This document shows, piece by piece, positions 8,055-16,863 of a stretch of 55,469 bases of DNA; the stretch's first letter is position 1; each line of letters opens with the position of its first letter. Source of the stretch: Acidobacteriota bacterium (GTDB lineage: Bacteria; Acidobacteriota; Vicinamibacteria; Vicinamibacterales; JAKQTR01); contig JAPKZQ010000044.1 in the NCBI GenBank assembly GCA_026393675.1, positions 1-55,469 on the forward strand, given 5' to 3'. The notes beneath the pieces were generated by a model. That model ran no database searches. It was not told the origin of the DNA and saw only the letters and a list, made by a program, of their open reading frames with translations. A program made the translations under genes and the position numbers.

Positions 8055-9569
8055 ATGGCAGTCCGAGCACGCTCGTTGTCTGCGCTGCTGGCGGTCGTGG
8101 TCGCTCTGGGCCTGGTGAGCGTCCTTCGCGGCAGCGCGCAATCCGACACCCCTGACCTCCAGCTCCAGCGGGGGCGGACCTTCTACGGAGAAGGCCGCTA
8201 TGGCGAAGCCCTGACGGCATTTATCCAGGCGGCCCGGGCAGAAACCCCGGCCATCAAGAGGCCGGCTCAGATTGGCGTGCTGCAGACCGCGCTGCGCGTC
8301 GCCGAGTTCGACCTGGCCCGGTCGACAGCGATGGCGCTCCGGCAGGAACGGCCTGCGGATTCGGGGATTCTCTCGTTGTACGGCGATGCGATGTGGTCGG
8401 CCGGCCTGTTTGAGGAAGCCAGCGAGGCCTATACGAGCGCAGCGGCGCTCAATCCGGATGAGGCGCGCGCCCACAACGGCCTGGCGAGGGTACTCTCGGC
8501 CAGAATCCGGTATGCAGAGGCCCTGGAGCAGGCGCTCACCGCAATCAGGCTGGCTCCGCAGGAGGGCGACTTCTCCTTCACGCTGGGCACCACCTACCAG
8601 CGGATGGGGCGCTACGAGGAGGCCTCGGCCGCGTTCGAACGCTTTATCACCCTGCTGCCCAGGGGAGAGAAGGATGACCGGGCGCTCTTCGCGCGCTCCA
8701 CGATCAAGGCCTTGCGCTCGTACGGCAAGGATGTGCCCAACAACATTGCGGGAAGGCCCGACACCGTGTACGTGCTGCCGTTCCGTCTTTCCGATGAGAA
8801 GATCGTCGTGGCGGGCCGAATCAACCGGGGGTCGGAAATCGAGTTCGTCGTCGACACGGGCGCCGAGTTGGCCACCCTGTCGCGCCGCGCGGCCGAACGC
8901 CAGGGCGTGACCCCCATCGCGTACACCATCAGCGCCGGTGTCGGCGAGATCGGCCTGCGCGGACTGCAGATCGGGCGGATCGACAGTCTCGAACTCGGGT
9001 CGCTCCGCGTGCAGAACGTGCCCTGCATCATCAAGACGCCCGCGCTCGTGGATCTGCCCACGGCGGAACGCGAAAGCGTCTCGCCGCTGGCCCTCGGCTT
9101 GTCGATGGCCGTCGACTACAAGAAGCGCACAATCACGCTGGCGCGCCATCTTCCGGCCGACACGGCACGACCCGACGAGACGATGAGCCTCTGGATGACC
9201 CGTCTCGCGACGGTTCGAGGGATGGTGGGTGACCAGCAGCCGCGCAGCTTTGTCGTCGACACCGGTGGCCAGGTGATCTCGATCAGCACCGATACCGCGA
9301 AAGCGCTGCCCACAATGCCCGGCGTGTCTCGCATCGCCCTCAAGGTCTACGGGGCGTCAGGATGGGACCGGGACGCGTACCTGTTGTCGGGTGTGAGCCT
9401 GGCGTTCAACGACATTCGGTTCAATAAGATGTCGGTCGTCGTGCTCAACCTGCGCGCGCCGAGCGTGCTGCTGGGATATGAACTCGGCGGCATCGTTGGC
9501 CACCAGTTCCTGAGCAACTATCACGTGTCGTTCGACCTGGAGAAGGCCGAACTGAGGCTGAAGAAATAA
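8055..9569 (+). CDS. Secreted TPR protein with two aspartyl-protease-like domains
   Basis: A 504-residue protein with an N-terminal signal peptide (about 1-29, hydrophobic core LLAVVVALGLVSVL). TPR-like helical repeats fill about 36-215. Two retropepsin-like domains follow: DTG at D267 within EFVVDTGAELATLS, and DTG at D402 within FVVDTGGQVISIS. Each is followed by the hydrophobic GxxxxxxY/F-like strand of the family (LALGLSMAVDYKKRTITL; GGIVGHQFLSNYHVSFDL). Having two DTG lobes in one chain suggests an internal dimer like pepsin. Probable periplasmic protease or a substrate-binding relative. GGGGG precedes the ATG. It converges on the large leftward gene at 9662 across a long inverted repeat. 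Confidence 0.75.
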   Translation: MAVRARSLSALLAVVVALGLVSVLRGSAQSDTPDLQLQRGRTFYGEGRYGEALTAFIQAARAETPAIKRPAQIGVLQTALRVAEFDLARSTAMALRQERPADSGILSLYGDAMWSAGLFEEASEAYTSAAALNPDEARAHNGLARVLSARIRYAEALEQALTAIRLAPQEGDFSFTLGTTYQRMGRYEEASAAFERFITLLPRGEKDDRALFARSTIKALRSYGKDVPNNIAGRPDTVYVLPFRLSDEKIVVAGRINRGSEIEFVVDTGAELATLSRRAAERQGVTPIAYTISAGVGEIGLRGLQIGRIDSLELGSLRVQNVPCIIKTPALVDLPTAERESVSPLALGLSMAVDYKKRTITLARHLPADTARPDETMSLWMTRLATVRGMVGDQQPRSFVVDTGGQVISISTDTAKALPTMPGVSRIALKVYGASGWDRDAYLLSGVSLAFNDIRFNKMSVVVLNLRAPSVLLGYELGGIVGHQFLSNYHVSFDLEKAELRLKK

Positions 9570-9575
9570 GGAAAA

Positions 9576-9646
9576 GGGGTCGGACCTCATTTCAATTTCT
9601 GCAACCGGTTCGTTATCCGGCAAGAAATGAAATGAGGTCCGACCCC
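9576..9646. repeat. Long inverted repeat between convergent genes
   Basis: The left arm (9576-9600, starting GGGGTCGGACCTCATTTC) and right arm (9623-9646, ending GAGGTCCGACCCC) are complementary over 24 bp with one bulged base and a loop of about 22 bases. It starts seven bases after the stop at 9569 and ends 16 bases before the stop at 9662. It can act as a terminator in both directions. A shorter relative with GGGGTCAGACCCC lies at 41241-41267, also between convergent genes, so it looks like a dispersed family. Confidence 0.8.
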
Positions 9647-9661
9647 ATTCTCCGGGGTCCT

Positions 9662-12600
9662 CTAGAAGTCGTAGCCGATCCAGAACTGGAAGCGGGCCTT
9701 ACGGAAGGCGGCGCTCCCGCCAGTGGTCGCGAACAGGACATCCTCCCACGACTTGTTGAGAAGGGTCCGCCACGACCAGTCGAAGTGGATCGGGAAGCCT
9801 AACGCAAACGTCTCGAGTCCAATCCCGTACGAGGCCCGGCCGTCGACGAGGCGGAAGCCCGAGATCGTCGTGGGGTCTCCATAGATGGGAGTTGCCCCGC
9901 CGGTCACCGGGTCGATCGTGTAGTTGATGATCGGCGTCATCGTCTGCGCCTGGCTCGTCGAGAACTGGTATCCCGATCCCGAGAACCACGCGCCACCCAT
10001 GTTGGCGAAGAACACGCCCCGGATGCCACCGAGGATCCCGATCGGCGTGGCCATCGCGTCAATCAGCGGGAAGCGCAGTTCCGCGTTTCCGAAGAACGCG
10101 TTCTGGCCGATGAACTCCAGGTAATCGTAGCCGCGCATGTCGGAGTTCCCGCCGAAGTACGTGTAGCTGGGCGTCGAGCCCCAGCTCTTGTATCCCTTCG
10201 CGCGGAATGCGAGCAGGCCCGTCGAACCAAACTTGAAGTACTTGCGGACATCGCCGTCCACCGCCTGCCAGGACAGATTCTTGGTGACCGGCGGCGCGAC
10301 CTCGTAACTCGCTCGCATCGTGCTGCCCGCCAGGGGGCCGAACTCCCTGAAAATCGTGGTTTCCTGCACGAACGCCAGGCCGATCGGCGCGTACCAGCCA
10401 TTCCGGAAGAGCGAACGCCCGTACGTCTGCTGCTGGTACTGGGTGGAGTAGTCCGCCAGGGACTGGTCGTTGTAGCTCTCCTTGACGTAGGCGAATCCCG
10501 CCGACAGTTCCACACGCGAGTACCGGCTCAGCGGGTAGATCCCAAACGCCGTGACACCCCGGTTGGACCGGGTCGACGTGGCGAGGCTGCGATCGATATA
10601 CGGGTCGTAGATCGGATCGTAGTAGACCCCCGCCAACTGGGCGTAATAGAACTCATCCTGCCAGTATCCCTGGAGCGCGTACTGGAACCGGTGCTCGAGA
10701 TTGATCATCGATCCCGCGAACGTCCGGTACTGGGACATGGACGAAGCGAAGAAATCCAGGCGCTTGTCGCCCAGCACGTCGGTGAAGGAAACCGCGGTGC
10801 CCCCGAACAGATTCCCGCCGCTGGTGACGCCGACGTTGATTGGCGGTCGGCCTTCGAGGAACAGTTTGTCCCAGCTGCCTTTGCGCTTGGAGTTTTCCGC
10901 GATCAGCGTGTGGCTGAGCGGCGCCTGGAAGTCGATGATGGGCCCGGGAGCGCCAAAGTCGCTCGTATTGGCCGTCATCGTGGCTTCCTTGCGGTCGAGC
11001 ATGTGCAGCTCGTAGTCGCCCTTGTAGTACGACACGAACGCGGTGCGCGTCGTCTTGCCGTCGCGGAGGATGACGGGCGAGAAGTTTCCGCCAATCGTGT
11101 CGGTCCACTGCTTCAGCTCGCCGGTCTTCAGGTTCAGCGTCCACAGGTTGTAGATGCTGCCGTTGCGGGCGACCTCCGGTTCGATCGCCTTGTTCGGGTC
11201 GGTGGCGGTCGACGGGAAGATGACCGTCTCGGCGTCGGTGAACTTTGCCGCCGCATCGTCGTGCGTGCCGAAGGTCAGTTGCGTCTTCTTGCCCGTGGTG
11301 AGATCGATCTTGAAGAGCTTTTCGTTCCCGCTGATCCGGGCCAGGTACACCACCGTCTTCCCGTCGGGCGAGAAGGTCGGCGCGTAGTCGGCGAAGTCGT
11401 CCTTCGTCAGGTTGTCAACCTTCCCCGACTCGAGATCCAGGGTGAAGATGTCGCCGATGCCGTTCTGCATCGCGGCAAACGCGATCCGCCGTCCATCGGG
11501 CGAAAACGTCGGCGACTCGGGCTCGTCGACGGTCTTCAGCTCGATGCGCTTCTCAATCTTCCGCGTGAGGACGTTCTGGATGACGATGGCCTTGTACTTC
11601 TCCTTGCGCACCACGTAGGCCAGGCGGTCACCGGTAGGGGCCCAGGCCAGCCAGGGAATCGTGACCCAGCGCTCGCCTGGCGTGACGATGTAGTCGAAGC
11701 CCATCCCCTGGTCGAATCCCGGCGTCAGATTCCGGATGACCTTTCCGTCCTTGGCCGAGATGAGGACGATGTCCATCTCCCGGTCCTTGCGGTTGACCGT
11801 GGCTGCCGCGAGCAGGTCGCCCGACGGCGAGGGTTCCACCGTGAAGACATCCATGAACGACGTCCGCTCCGGCTTCGGGGCCAGGTTCTTTCCGTAGTCG
11901 CCTGGCGTCTCCTTGTCGCGGAACGGCTTGAACCGCGCCTTGAGGTACCGGTCGAACTGCTGATCGAAGTCGTCGCCGTCCATCTGGAACGCGGTCTGGA
12001 AGGCGCTCTCGCCCCCGCCGATGATGTTCTTGCGCATCGAGAACAGGAACTGGCGCAATCCTTCCTTGCCCCATTTCGATTCGATGAACTCGAAGGCGGC
12101 ATGTCCGAGGTTGTAGACGAGTCTCGGGTTATTGGTATCCCCGTAACCCTCGAGGTGGCTCATCTTCGGGATGATGTCGGCGATGGCGGCATCACGCACG
12201 GTCATCAGGTCGATCGGCCGCCACAGGCCGGTCATGTAGTCCGACAACCCCTCGGCCACCCACAGCGGTGTCGACTGCCGCACGAGCGACTGCGGGATGA
12301 TGTCGAACTCGAAGATGTGGGTCAGTTCGTGGACGATCAGGTGATAGAGCAGGTCCGGCGGGCTGTCGAGCGGCAGCAGCATCCGGTTTCGGGTCGGTTC
12401 GGCGAATGCCCCGACGCCCTCTTCGGCAGCGCCGGGAATGACGTTCTCCTGCTCGAATTCGCTGTGCGTCTTGAAGACAATCAGCGGGATCTTGAACGCC
12501 AGATCGTGCTTGAGGTCGGCGCTGATCTGCTGGTAGGCGCTCTCGGCATACCCGGCGATCTTTTCGAGATGCTTGTCTACACCGGTGTAGTAGTAGATCT

Positions 12601-12778
12601 CGAAGTGCTCGGTCTTGTAGATGTGCCAATCGAACCGGTCGTACCGGACGATGTTCTTCCCGTAGTACGGGACGTACGGCGTCTGGGCGGATACGTCGGC
12701 GGCCGGGCACAGCAGAGCCAGGGCCACGACGACGGCCAGCCAGATCGCCACGACAGTGCGCGTCGGGCGCGTAGGCAT
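9662..12778 (-). CDS. Outer-membrane metalloprotease-propeller-barrel fusion
   Basis: A 1038-residue protein with a signal peptide (about 1-32). A gluzincin-like peptidase MA domain has zinc ligands H150 and H154 in HELTH, catalytic E151, and third ligand E176 in WVAEGLSDY. A PD40/TolB-like beta-propeller lies at about 320-620, with repeated FSPDGR/APTGDRLAY/SPDGKTVVY blades. The C-terminal third alternates amphipathic strands rich in Tyr/Phe and ends in …FWIGYDF, typical of a BamA/surface-antigen-type outer-membrane barrel with a terminal Phe. It probably sits in the outer membrane with the protease and propeller in the periplasm or outside. The start at 12778 is chosen because it opens the signal peptide and follows GAGGTG. 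Substrate unknown. Confidence 0.82.
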   Translation of the reverse strand: MPTRPTRTVVAIWLAVVVALALLCPAADVSAQTPYVPYYGKNIVRYDRFDWHIYKTEHFEIYYYTGVDKHLEKIAGYAESAYQQISADLKHDLAFKIPLIVFKTHSEFEQENVIPGAAEEGVGAFAEPTRNRMLLPLDSPPDLLYHLIVHELTHIFEFDIIPQSLVRQSTPLWVAEGLSDYMTGLWRPIDLMTVRDAAIADIIPKMSHLEGYGDTNNPRLVYNLGHAAFEFIESKWGKEGLRQFLFSMRKNIIGGGESAFQTAFQMDGDDFDQQFDRYLKARFKPFRDKETPGDYGKNLAPKPERTSFMDVFTVEPSPSGDLLAAATVNRKDREMDIVLISAKDGKVIRNLTPGFDQGMGFDYIVTPGERWVTIPWLAWAPTGDRLAYVVRKEKYKAIVIQNVLTRKIEKRIELKTVDEPESPTFSPDGRRIAFAAMQNGIGDIFTLDLESGKVDNLTKDDFADYAPTFSPDGKTVVYLARISGNEKLFKIDLTTGKKTQLTFGTHDDAAAKFTDAETVIFPSTATDPNKAIEPEVARNGSIYNLWTLNLKTGELKQWTDTIGGNFSPVILRDGKTTRTAFVSYYKGDYELHMLDRKEATMTANTSDFGAPGPIIDFQAPLSHTLIAENSKRKGSWDKLFLEGRPPINVGVTSGGNLFGGTAVSFTDVLGDKRLDFFASSMSQYRTFAGSMINLEHRFQYALQGYWQDEFYYAQLAGVYYDPIYDPYIDRSLATSTRSNRGVTAFGIYPLSRYSRVELSAGFAYVKESYNDQSLADYSTQYQQQTYGRSLFRNGWYAPIGLAFVQETTIFREFGPLAGSTMRASYEVAPPVTKNLSWQAVDGDVRKYFKFGSTGLLAFRAKGYKSWGSTPSYTYFGGNSDMRGYDYLEFIGQNAFFGNAELRFPLIDAMATPIGILGGIRGVFFANMGGAWFSGSGYQFSTSQAQTMTPIINYTIDPVTGGATPIYGDPTTISGFRLVDGRASYGIGLETFALGFPIHFDWSWRTLLNKSWEDVLFATTGGSAAFRKARFQFWIGYDF

Positions 12779-13040
12779 TCCATCACCTCGCCAGCGGAAT
12801 CTCAAAGGCAAGCGGACATCACGTGGATGCCATATTACCGTCTCTAAGACGCGGCCTGCAATCCTCCAGATCCGCCCGATTGACCTTTGGTGGCGGATGG
12901 GGTTCTATGTAGAGGAGCGGGGCGCTGACTCCGGCCAGGGGGCCGAGGCTCGGCCTGAACGTGCTGAGCGAGCTTGTTGACCGGATCGCCTCGCGAGAAT
13001 ACCCGACCGTAATTGCGAGTCGAAGCACGAAGGACGACAC

Positions 13041-13616
13041 ATGAGTATCCGTTGGCTGGTGGCGGCGGTCGCAGCGGCTGGGCTCGCGGCGGCCGTCATT
13101 TGGGGTGGAACGCACGCGCCCGCGGCTGGAGGAGCGACGACGTCGGGAGCAGCGGCGACGGCGTCGAAGGCACTGAGTCCTGAGGTGTGTGACGCCGGCG
13201 CCAAGCCGGCCAATCTCAACTTCACGCTCAAAGACGTCAACGGGGCGGATGTCAGCCTCGCGTCCTTCACAGGAAAGGTCATTGTGCTCGACTTCTGGGC
13301 CACCTGGTGCGGGCCCTGCAAGCTCGAGATACCCGGGTTCGTCGAACTGCACGAGAAGTACAAGGACCGCGGCGTGACGGTGGTGGGCATCCAGGTCCAG
13401 GACAACGAGGATGGTCTGAAGCCGTTCGTGCAGCAGTTCAAGATGACGTACCCGGTGCTGGTCGGGAATGGAAATGCCAACCTCGAAGAGGCCTTTGCGC
13501 CGATCTGGGGGCTGCCGACCACGTTCATCATCAGCCGGGATGGACTGATCTGCCGGAAGCGCATGGGGCTGCATGCGAAGGAGCAGTTCGAAAAAGACGT
13601 GCTCGGTCTCCTGTAG
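13041..13616 (+). CDS. TlpA-like periplasmic thioredoxin
   Basis: A 191-residue thioredoxin-fold protein anchored or exported by an N-terminal hydrophobic segment (about 5-21) and an Ala/Thr-rich linker. The active site is WCGPC (C90, C93) in FWATWCGPCKLE, and the cis-proline loop is LPTTFII. It is expected to reduce disulfides in periplasmic partners, as TlpA/ResA proteins do for cytochrome maturation; no such partner is adjacent. AGGA precedes the start. The following small gene begins 12 bases after its stop. Confidence 0.85.
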   Translation: MSIRWLVAAVAAAGLAAAVIWGGTHAPAAGGATTSGAAATASKALSPEVCDAGAKPANLNFTLKDVNGADVSLASFTGKVIVLDFWATWCGPCKLEIPGFVELHEKYKDRGVTVVGIQVQDNEDGLKPFVQQFKMTYPVLVGNGNANLEEAFAPIWGLPTTFIISRDGLICRKRMGLHAKEQFEKDVLGLL

Positions 13617-13628
13617 TATGATCCTCCT

Positions 13629-13856
13629 GTGACCACCAAAGGATTCGCCAACGCCACCCTCGCCTGCGGTTGCCGTCTGGCGTTCCGCGATGGCGTGGAG
13701 GGCAGCCCGGTCACCGTGGTGCTGGAGTCGAAGTCGCCAGGTTGCGCCGTGCCGTGGCACGTGTCTGGGCTTCCGGTGTTCGACCACCGCGAAGCGCTGC
13801 GGCCGCCGACACGCCTGCTGCCGGCCAAGGAAGAGGGCTTCGAAGAAGAGGGCTAG
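13629..13856 (+). CDS. Small conserved-looking protein with paired cysteines
   Basis: A 75-residue frame with a GTG start directly downstream of the TlpA-like gene. It contains CGC near residue 13, a third cysteine in SPGCAVPWHVSG, and an acidic C-terminus (KEEGFEEEG). I do not recognise the family. Support comes from coding-type composition, position in the same transcript and a clear stem-loop terminator right after its stop. No strong ribosome-binding site is visible, so it may be translated by coupling to the gene before it. Confidence 0.5.
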   Translation: MTTKGFANATLACGCRLAFRDGVEGSPVTVVLESKSPGCAVPWHVSGLPVFDHREALRPPTRLLPAKEEGFEEEG

Positions 13857-13876
13857 CCCCGCGACGAGCGGGGTTT
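13857..13876 (+). terminator. Intrinsic terminator after the tlpA-like unit
   Basis: CCCCGC (13857-13862), loop GACGA, GCGGGG (13868-13873), then TTT. It begins directly after the stop codon at 13854-13856. Confidence 0.65.
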
Positions 13877-13878
13877 GA

Positions 13879-14082
13879 TCAGGATCGCGGGTCGCCGGAT
13901 TCACTCCGGCGACCCGTTTTCGTTTCAGGAGCATGCCGAACCCGGCCCGCATCCTGCACCGCCCGCCTGAGCAGAAACTCGATCTGCGCGTTGAGGCTGC
14001 GCAACTCGTCGTTGGCCCAGCGCTGGACCGCGTCGAGCAGGTCCGGATCGACACGAAGCAGAAACGCGCGTCGGTCGGCCAT
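13879..14082 (-). CDS. Arc/ribbon-helix-helix-like small protein
   Basis: A 67-residue protein whose first 45 residues (AFLLRVDPDLLDAVQRWAND…LNAQIEFLLRRAV) match the ribbon-helix-helix pattern: a short beta strand for DNA contact followed by two helices. This is Arc-like. The start lies two bases after the SPFH stop, so the two are one transcript. In related genomes an Arc-domain protein commonly follows an SPFH/band-7 gene, a pairing known from general observation and not proven functionally. The tail crosses the rightward terminator hairpin and is probably unstructured. It may autoregulate the operon promoter at 14984-15012. Confidence 0.75.
   Translation of the reverse strand: MADRRAFLLRVDPDLLDAVQRWANDELRSLNAQIEFLLRRAVQDAGRVRHAPETKTGRRSESGDPRS
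13888..13925 (+). terminator. Second, stronger terminator hairpin
   Basis: A perfect 12-bp stem, CGGGTCGCCGGA (13888-13899) with TCCGGCGACCCG (13905-13916), loop TTCAC, followed by TTTTCGTTT. It ends rightward transcripts and lies inside the 3' end of the leftward RHH gene, encoding part of that protein's tail. Confidence 0.75.
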
Positions 14083-14084
14083 CG

Positions 14085-14957
14085 CTATTGGTAGAGCGTC
14101 CCGGTATTGACCACCGGCTGCGCCGCACGCTCGCCGCACAGCACGACCAGCAGGTTGCTGACCATGGTCGCCTTCCGTTCCTCGTCCAGGCGCACGATGC
14201 CTTTCCGGTTGAGCATCTCGAGCGCCATCTCGACCATCCCGACCGCACCCTCAACGATGCGCTGCCGTGCGGCGATAATCGCCCCGGCCTGCTGGCGCTG
14301 GAGCATCGCGGCCGCGATCTCCGCCGCGTAGGCCAGGTGGCTGAATCGCGCCTCAATCACCTCGACGCCGGCCTTCGACAGCCGGTCCTGGATTTCGGTC
14401 TTGAGGTGTGCGGCGACCTCGGCAGTATTGCCGCGCAGCGACATCTCGTGCTCGATGTGCGTATCGTACGGGTAACTGGTCGTCAGGTTGCGCAGCGCGG
14501 CCTCGCTCTGCACGTGGACGTAGTTGTTGTAGTCGTCGACTTCGAAGCAGGCCTCCGCGGTTTCGACCACCCTCCAGACGACAACGGCCGCGATGTCGAT
14601 CGGGTTGCCATCCCGGTCGTTGACTTTCAGCCGGGTTGTCTCGAAATTCCGGATCCGCTGCGAAATCCGTCGCTTGGTGAAGAACGGATTCGCCCAGCGC
14701 AGGCCCGGCACCTTGACGGTGCCCACGTAGCGGCCAAACAGCTGCAGCACCTTGGCTTCGTTCGGGTTGATCACGAACAGGCCCGTCAGCAGGGTGAAGT
14801 CGATCACCCAGACGAGCACCCAGAACACGATCATCCAGACGGAGATGGGCTCCTGGACTGCGTTGATGAAGCCGAACGTGCTTCCAACCAGCACGACCAG
14901 CAGAACGGGCAGCGCCACCCAGCCCGATATGGCGGAACGTTCGATTTCTCTGATCAT
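14085..14957 (-). CDS. SPFH/band-7 (stomatin-like) membrane protein
   Basis: A 290-residue protein with two N-terminal membrane segments (about 10-35 and 42-65), then an SPFH domain ([19 protein letters not shown]…GLRWANPF…) and a C-terminal helical region with [14 protein letters not shown], the typical flotillin/stomatin coiled-coil segment. Such proteins form ring-shaped oligomers in membrane microdomains; here the function is not specified by neighbours other than the RHH protein. The start at 14957 is supported by AGAGGAGG on the minus strand nine bases upstream; the GTG 12 codons earlier would place the ribosome-binding site inside the gene. Confidence 0.88.
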   Translation of the reverse strand: MIREIERSAISGWVALPVLLVVLVGSTFGFINAVQEPISVWMIVFWVLVWVIDFTLLTGLFVINPNEAKVLQLFGRYVGTVKVPGLRWANPFFTKRRISQRIRNFETTRLKVNDRDGNPIDIAAVVVWRVVETAEACFEVDDYNNYVHVQSEAALRNLTTSYPYDTHIEHEMSLRGNTAEVAAHLKTEIQDRLSKAGVEVIEARFSHLAYAAEIAAAMLQRQQAGAIIAARQRIVEGAVGMVEMALEMLNRKGIVRLDEERKATMVSNLLVVLCGERAAQPVVNTGTLYQ

Positions 14958-14983
14958 GAGTCTGCCTCCTCTATGCTTTCGAA

Positions 14984-15012
14984 ATGATATCACTATGAAA
15001 TCTCGGTGTCAA
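14984..15012 (-). promoter_or_regulatory. Sigma70-type promoter of the SPFH-RHH operon
   Basis: On the minus strand, TTGACA (15007-15012) and TATCAT (14984-14989) are separated by exactly 17 bases, a near-consensus housekeeping promoter 27 bases upstream of the SPFH start. The palindrome TGATATCA overlaps the -10 box and would be a natural operator for the RHH protein; that part is inference. Confidence 0.7.
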
Positions 15013-15071
15013 CTGTCTTTGGGCGGGAGATGGTTCCCGGAGCGGCCCCTCAAACCAGGCCGACAGCAAAG

Positions 15072-15091
15072 CCCTGAGCGAAGTCGAAGGG
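15072..15091. repeat. Dispersed CCCTGAGCGAAGTCGAAGGG element
   Basis: A single copy of a near-palindromic motif that I know as a recurrent intergenic element in several soil and sediment phyla. It lies in the 277-base gap between the SPFH and ThDP-enzyme genes. The same gap also holds a 9-bp inverted repeat (GCAAAACTC at 15101-15109, GAGTTTTGC at 15191-15199) of unknown meaning. No gene is seen in the gap. Confidence 0.5.
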
Positions 15092-15234
15092 CGGCAGTCT
15101 GCAAAACTCGTTGGAGGCCAAAGGGATCAGCCGGCGTTTTCGTCCGCGGAGCGGCAGCCGGCGTCGAGCGGCCCGCCTCCGGACGGAAATGAGTTTTGCC
15201 GGCTTGCGTGAGCGGGGCTGCGGAGGGAACCGCC

Positions 15235-16863
15235 TCACGCCCGCTGTGCAGGAGCGTTGTGCTCCCGGTACTCGGCGGGGTCGATGGGCACCTCGATCAC
15301 AGCCGGGCAATCGAGGCGCTGCGCTTCGATGACCGCTGTGTCGAGTTCATCGAGCGACTCGACCCGACGCGCCCACGCGCCCAGGCCACGCGCAATCGCC
15401 GCGACATCGACCGGGCCGAATCCAACGCCGTAGTCTGGGTACCCGCGATTGGCCTGCACCACGCGAATCAGGCTCAACGCGCTGTCGTTGTAAACCACCG
15501 TCACGAAGTGAATCCCGCGACGCACGCAGGTCTCGATCTCGGCCATGGTCATCCCGAACCCACCGTCTCCGATCGTGCACAGCACCGGCCGTTCGGGATG
15601 TGCGAGCTTCGCGGCCATGGCCGCCGGAAGACCGTAGCTCATGGAGGAGAGCCCGTTCGACACGAAGAACGTCCCGCCTTCGTACGTCGTCCAAGCCTGG
15701 GACACGATGAACTTGATAGAACCCACATCAGTCGCGTGAAGCGTCTCACGCGGATAGAGTGAGCGCAACCGTCGCGTGACCTCGTAGGGCGAGAGGCCAG
15801 ACGATGGCCGCTCGCGAGGCTGCAGCGCGTGGAGCAGACGCTCCCTGTGGGCCGACCAGTCGGCATCCGACCATTCGAACGGACCGAAGCTCATCTGCAG
15901 CAGCGCCGCGAGGCCGTCGCTGACGTTCCCTGTCACCTCGAATCTTGGACGAAACTCCCCCGCGGCGATCGACACGGGTGCGAGCGAGACCAGATTCATC
16001 GTCTGATGCCAGAGCTTGTCGGATTCGACAGGATCGTAGCCAATGCCCACCAGCAGGTCTGATTGGCCGAAGAGGTCCAGAATGGCGCCGTCGGCGGCAA
16101 CCCCCGCGCAGACACCGCAGAACAACGGGTGATCCTCGGGCAGAATGCCCTTGGCTTTCGGGGTAACAACGACCGGCATGCCGAGGTGTTCGACGAAAGC
16201 GAGCACCATGGCAGCGTCGGTTGAGGGATCGAGGTCGACGCCGAGCACCAGGATGGGCCGGCGCGACCGGCGGATTTCCGCTGCGAACTGGTCGAGCGCG
16301 GCAGGCGACGGGGCATGTGCCGGCGTTACGTCGAGGCCGATTGACGGCGGGTCGGCTCCGGGTCGATCCTCGGCCCTCGCGACATCGCTTGGGATGGCGA
16401 GGTGCACCGGGCCCATGCGCGGCTGGAGGCACAGGCGGTACGCCTGCCGGACCTTGGCCGCCGTGGCCTCACCATCGAGCGTGATGGCGGCTTTCGTGAA
16501 CGGTCGGTAGATGGCGTTGAGGTCGAGGTTCTGATGCGTCGCGTACGGCGCCGCCGATCGCGCGAGCGCCGCCGTGATCGCCAGCACGGGAGACCGATCG
16601 AGGTAGGCGTTGGCGACGCCGAGCGCCATGTTCACCGCGCCCGGCCCGAGCGTCGACACACAGACGCCCGGCCGTCGTTCGATCTGCCCCGTCACATCGG
16701 CCATGAACGAAGCGGCCGCTTCGTGGCGGGTCAGGATGAAGTCGATGCCGACCTTGCGGGCGGCCTCAATGAAATCCAGGATCTCGCCGCCCGGTAGCCC
16801 GAACATCCGTGTGATACCGGCTTCGGCCAGTGTTCGAGCGACCACGTCAGCACAGCTCGCCAT
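15235..16863 (-). CDS. Thiamine-diphosphate-dependent enzyme, acetolactate synthase-like
   Basis: A 542-residue three-domain ThDP enzyme. The N-terminal pyrimidine-binding domain carries the catalytic glutamate in LTRHEAAASFMA (about E49). The central domain is of the Rossmann type, and the C-terminal diphosphate domain has GDGGFGMTMAEIET…VYNDS. It resembles the acetolactate synthase large subunit/benzoylformate decarboxylase superfamily; no regulatory ilvN-like small subunit is adjacent, so it is probably a catabolic carboligase or decarboxylase rather than biosynthetic IlvB. GGGAGAGG precedes the ATG. It stands alone. Substrate unknown. Confidence 0.8.
   Translation of the reverse strand: MASCADVVARTLAEAGITRMFGLPGGEILDFIEAARKVGIDFILTRHEAAASFMADVTGQIERRPGVCVSTLGPGAVNMALGVANAYLDRSPVLAITAALARSAAPYATHQNLDLNAIYRPFTKAAITLDGEATAAKVRQAYRLCLQPRMGPVHLAIPSDVARAEDRPGADPPSIGLDVTPAHAPSPAALDQFAAEIRRSRRPILVLGVDLDPSTDAAMVLAFVEHLGMPVVVTPKAKGILPEDHPLFCGVCAGVAADGAILDLFGQSDLLVGIGYDPVESDKLWHQTMNLVSLAPVSIAAGEFRPRFEVTGNVSDGLAALLQMSFGPFEWSDADWSAHRERLLHALQPRERPSSGLSPYEVTRRLRSLYPRETLHATDVGSIKFIVSQAWTTYEGGTFFVSNGLSSMSYGLPAAMAAKLAHPERPVLCTIGDGGFGMTMAEIETCVRRGIHFVTVVYNDSALSLIRVVQANRGYPDYGVGFGPVDVAAIARGLGAWARRVESLDELDTAVIEAQRLDCPAVIEVPIDPAEYREHNAPAQRA

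Noticed and set aside
13041-13616. Cytochrome c maturation role for the TlpA-like protein
   Set aside because: No ccm or cytochrome genes are adjacent; the general thioredoxin role is all that can be supported.
15101-15199. Inverted repeat GCAAAACTC/GAGTTTTGC as an insertion-sequence remnant
   Set aside because: Only 9 bp, no transposase remnant and no target duplication; too weak to call a mobile element.
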